Source of the DNA: Treponema sp.
GTDB taxonomy: Bacteria > Spirochaetota > Spirochaetia > Treponematales > Treponemataceae
Length of the DNA stretch: 32,513 bases
NCBI GenBank assembly: GCA_024699235.1
Contig: JAILPY010000165.1
Coordinates: 1-32,513 of the forward strand
Direction of reading: 5' to 3'
Positions 31,588 to 32,513 of the stretch are shown piece by piece; position 1 is the stretch's first letter; each line of letters begins with the position of its first letter. Position numbers and translations under genes: made by a program. The notes under the pieces were generated by a model, which saw only the letters and a program-made list of their open reading frames with translations, did no database searches and was not told where the DNA came from.

Positions 31588-32489
31588 ATATTACACTCCT
31601 TTAAAGCAGCCTTTATTATTTCCTGAGCTTCAGGCTTAGCATCAACAAGAGGAAGCCTGCAAGGTCCTGCAGGCAAGCCTTTCATATTCATAGCAGCCTT
31701 GATGCTAGTAGGATTTCCATCTATAAATGCAGCACGGAAGAATGGCTGCAGCCTATAATGGATTTTTCTTGCATCTTCAAATTTACCGTCAAGACAGTCA
31801 TGGACAAGTTCAGTCATTAATGAGGGAATGATATTTGTAACAACAGAGAAAACTCCATTTCCACCTGCTGCCATAAGAGGCAAAGTAAGTCCATCATCTC
31901 CACTCATAACAGAAAAATCAGGATGCTTCAGTGCAATCTTTTCAATTACTTCCATCATCTGATTAATGCTTCCGCTAGCCTCTTTAACTCCTGCAATATT
32001 AGGAAGTTCTGCAATGCGAGAAAGAAGAGGAACAGAAATGTTTTTAGACGTACGTCCCTGGATATTATATACTATAATAGGGATTCCAACTTTAGAAACA
32101 GCCTCATAATGGCGGTAAACGCCTTCATCACTAGGCTTATTGTAATAAGGAGTCACAACAAGAGCATAATCTGCCCCTAGTTTTTTTGCACGTTCTACAT
32201 ATCTTACTGCATCGCGAGTATTATTACTTCCAGCACCAATAACAACTTTAACCTGTTTATTATTTTTTTTATTCCAATCTTTTACCAGAGGAATTACAAG
32301 ATTAATGATTTTTTCTTCTTCATCCTCATCAAGAGTAGGTGTTTCGCCTGTTGTTCCCAAAGGCAAAAGTCCATCGATGCCCTGCTCAAGCTGAAACAGA
32401 ACATTCTTCTTAAAGCCGTCGTAATCCACAGAACCATCTGCGTTCATCGGTGTAATCATAGCCGTAAAAGACCCCTGCAGTCTAGACAT
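31584..32489 (-). CDS. dapA: 4-hydroxy-tetrahydrodipicolinate synthase
   Basis: A 301-residue TIM-barrel lyase that condenses aspartate semialdehyde with pyruvate, the first step of the lysine/diaminopimelate branch. The Schiff-base lysine is Lys169 in GVKEASG. Other active-site residues are Thr46-Thr47 in GTTGE, Tyr141 in VYNIQGRT with Arg146, and the VVTPYYNKP strand. The usual YNVPGRT reads YNIQGRT. AAAGGAG lies 9 nt before the ATG. The promoter is beyond the right window edge, or further genes precede it. First gene of a coupled pair with asd. Confidence 0.95.
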   Translation of the reverse strand: MSRLQGSFTAMITPMNADGSVDYDGFKKNVLFQLEQGIDGLLPLGTTGETPTLDEDEEEKIINLVIPLVKDWNKKNNKQVKVVIGAGSNNTRDAVRYVERAKKLGADYALVVTPYYNKPSDEGVYRHYEAVSKVGIPIIVYNIQGRTSKNISVPLLSRIAELPNIAGVKEASGSINQMMEVIEKIALKHPDFSVMSGDDGLTLPLMAAGGNGVFSVVTNIIPSLMTELVHDCLDGKFEDARKIHYRLQPFFRAAFIDGNPTSIKAAMNMKGLPAGPCRLPLVDAKPEAQEIIKAALKECNI

Positions 32490-32513
32490 GATACATAACT
32501 CCTTTCTATAATA

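Noticed and set aside
1-32513. CRISPR arrays, transposases, integrases, prophage genes, rRNA
   Set aside because: I looked for regularly spaced repeats and for the protein families and saw none. The only tandem repeat has two copies.

Overview
The window looks like the chromosome of a low-GC spirochete, most likely a Treponema. The clues are a DUF4954 protein, a DUF4197 protein, a solitary sugar-ABC ATPase, a BspA-type leucine-rich-repeat fragment, and HD-GYP and chemotaxis genes, all in AT-rich DNA with good TTGACA/TATAAT promoters. The species is an inference; no rRNA is present.

Region 1 (1-6122) is the accessory part. A WYL-domain regulator (minus strand) faces a single-AAA ATPase, followed by a tandem-AAA ATPase and a small coiled-coil protein. 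The same 19-bp operator, TTTCTCA-N5-TGAGAAA, lies between the divergent genes and again before the second ATPase. Each copy is exactly 9 nt upstream of a TATTAT -10 box that lacks a -35 box. This ties the genes into one regulon and is my best candidate for an undescribed system; its function is unknown.

Region 2 (6172-9533, minus strand) holds an orphan sugar-ABC ATPase with a consensus promoter, a small exported LRR protein, a MATE exporter, and a tRNA-Leu(GAG) with its own promoter and terminator.

Region 3 (9564-15309) holds a membrane-embedded chemotaxis receptor, gltX, a 554-bp gap containing an orphan plus-strand terminator, and leuA. leuA is preceded by a complete ribosome-mediated attenuator. 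It has a 19-codon leader peptide with four CTA leucine codons, mutually exclusive 1:2, 2:3 and 3:4 pairings, and a UUCG-loop terminator.

Region 4 (15310-24623) holds DUF4197, a CHY zinc-finger protein, DUF4954, an exported M16 peptidase homologue without its HxxEH site, 5-formyltetrahydrofolate cyclo-ligase, and an HD-GYP protein coupled to a dGTPase-like protein.

Region 5 (24627-32489) is metabolism and RNA turnover: transketolase, a PTS IIA paired with an unrecognised 490-aa protein, RNase Y, and a dapA-asd pair for the first steps of the lysine/diaminopimelate branch.

A recurring theme is that at least six genes have a -10 box ending only 5-7 nt before the start codon and no Shine-Dalgarno. 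Leaderless mRNAs therefore seem common in this organism, including the leuA leader peptide itself.
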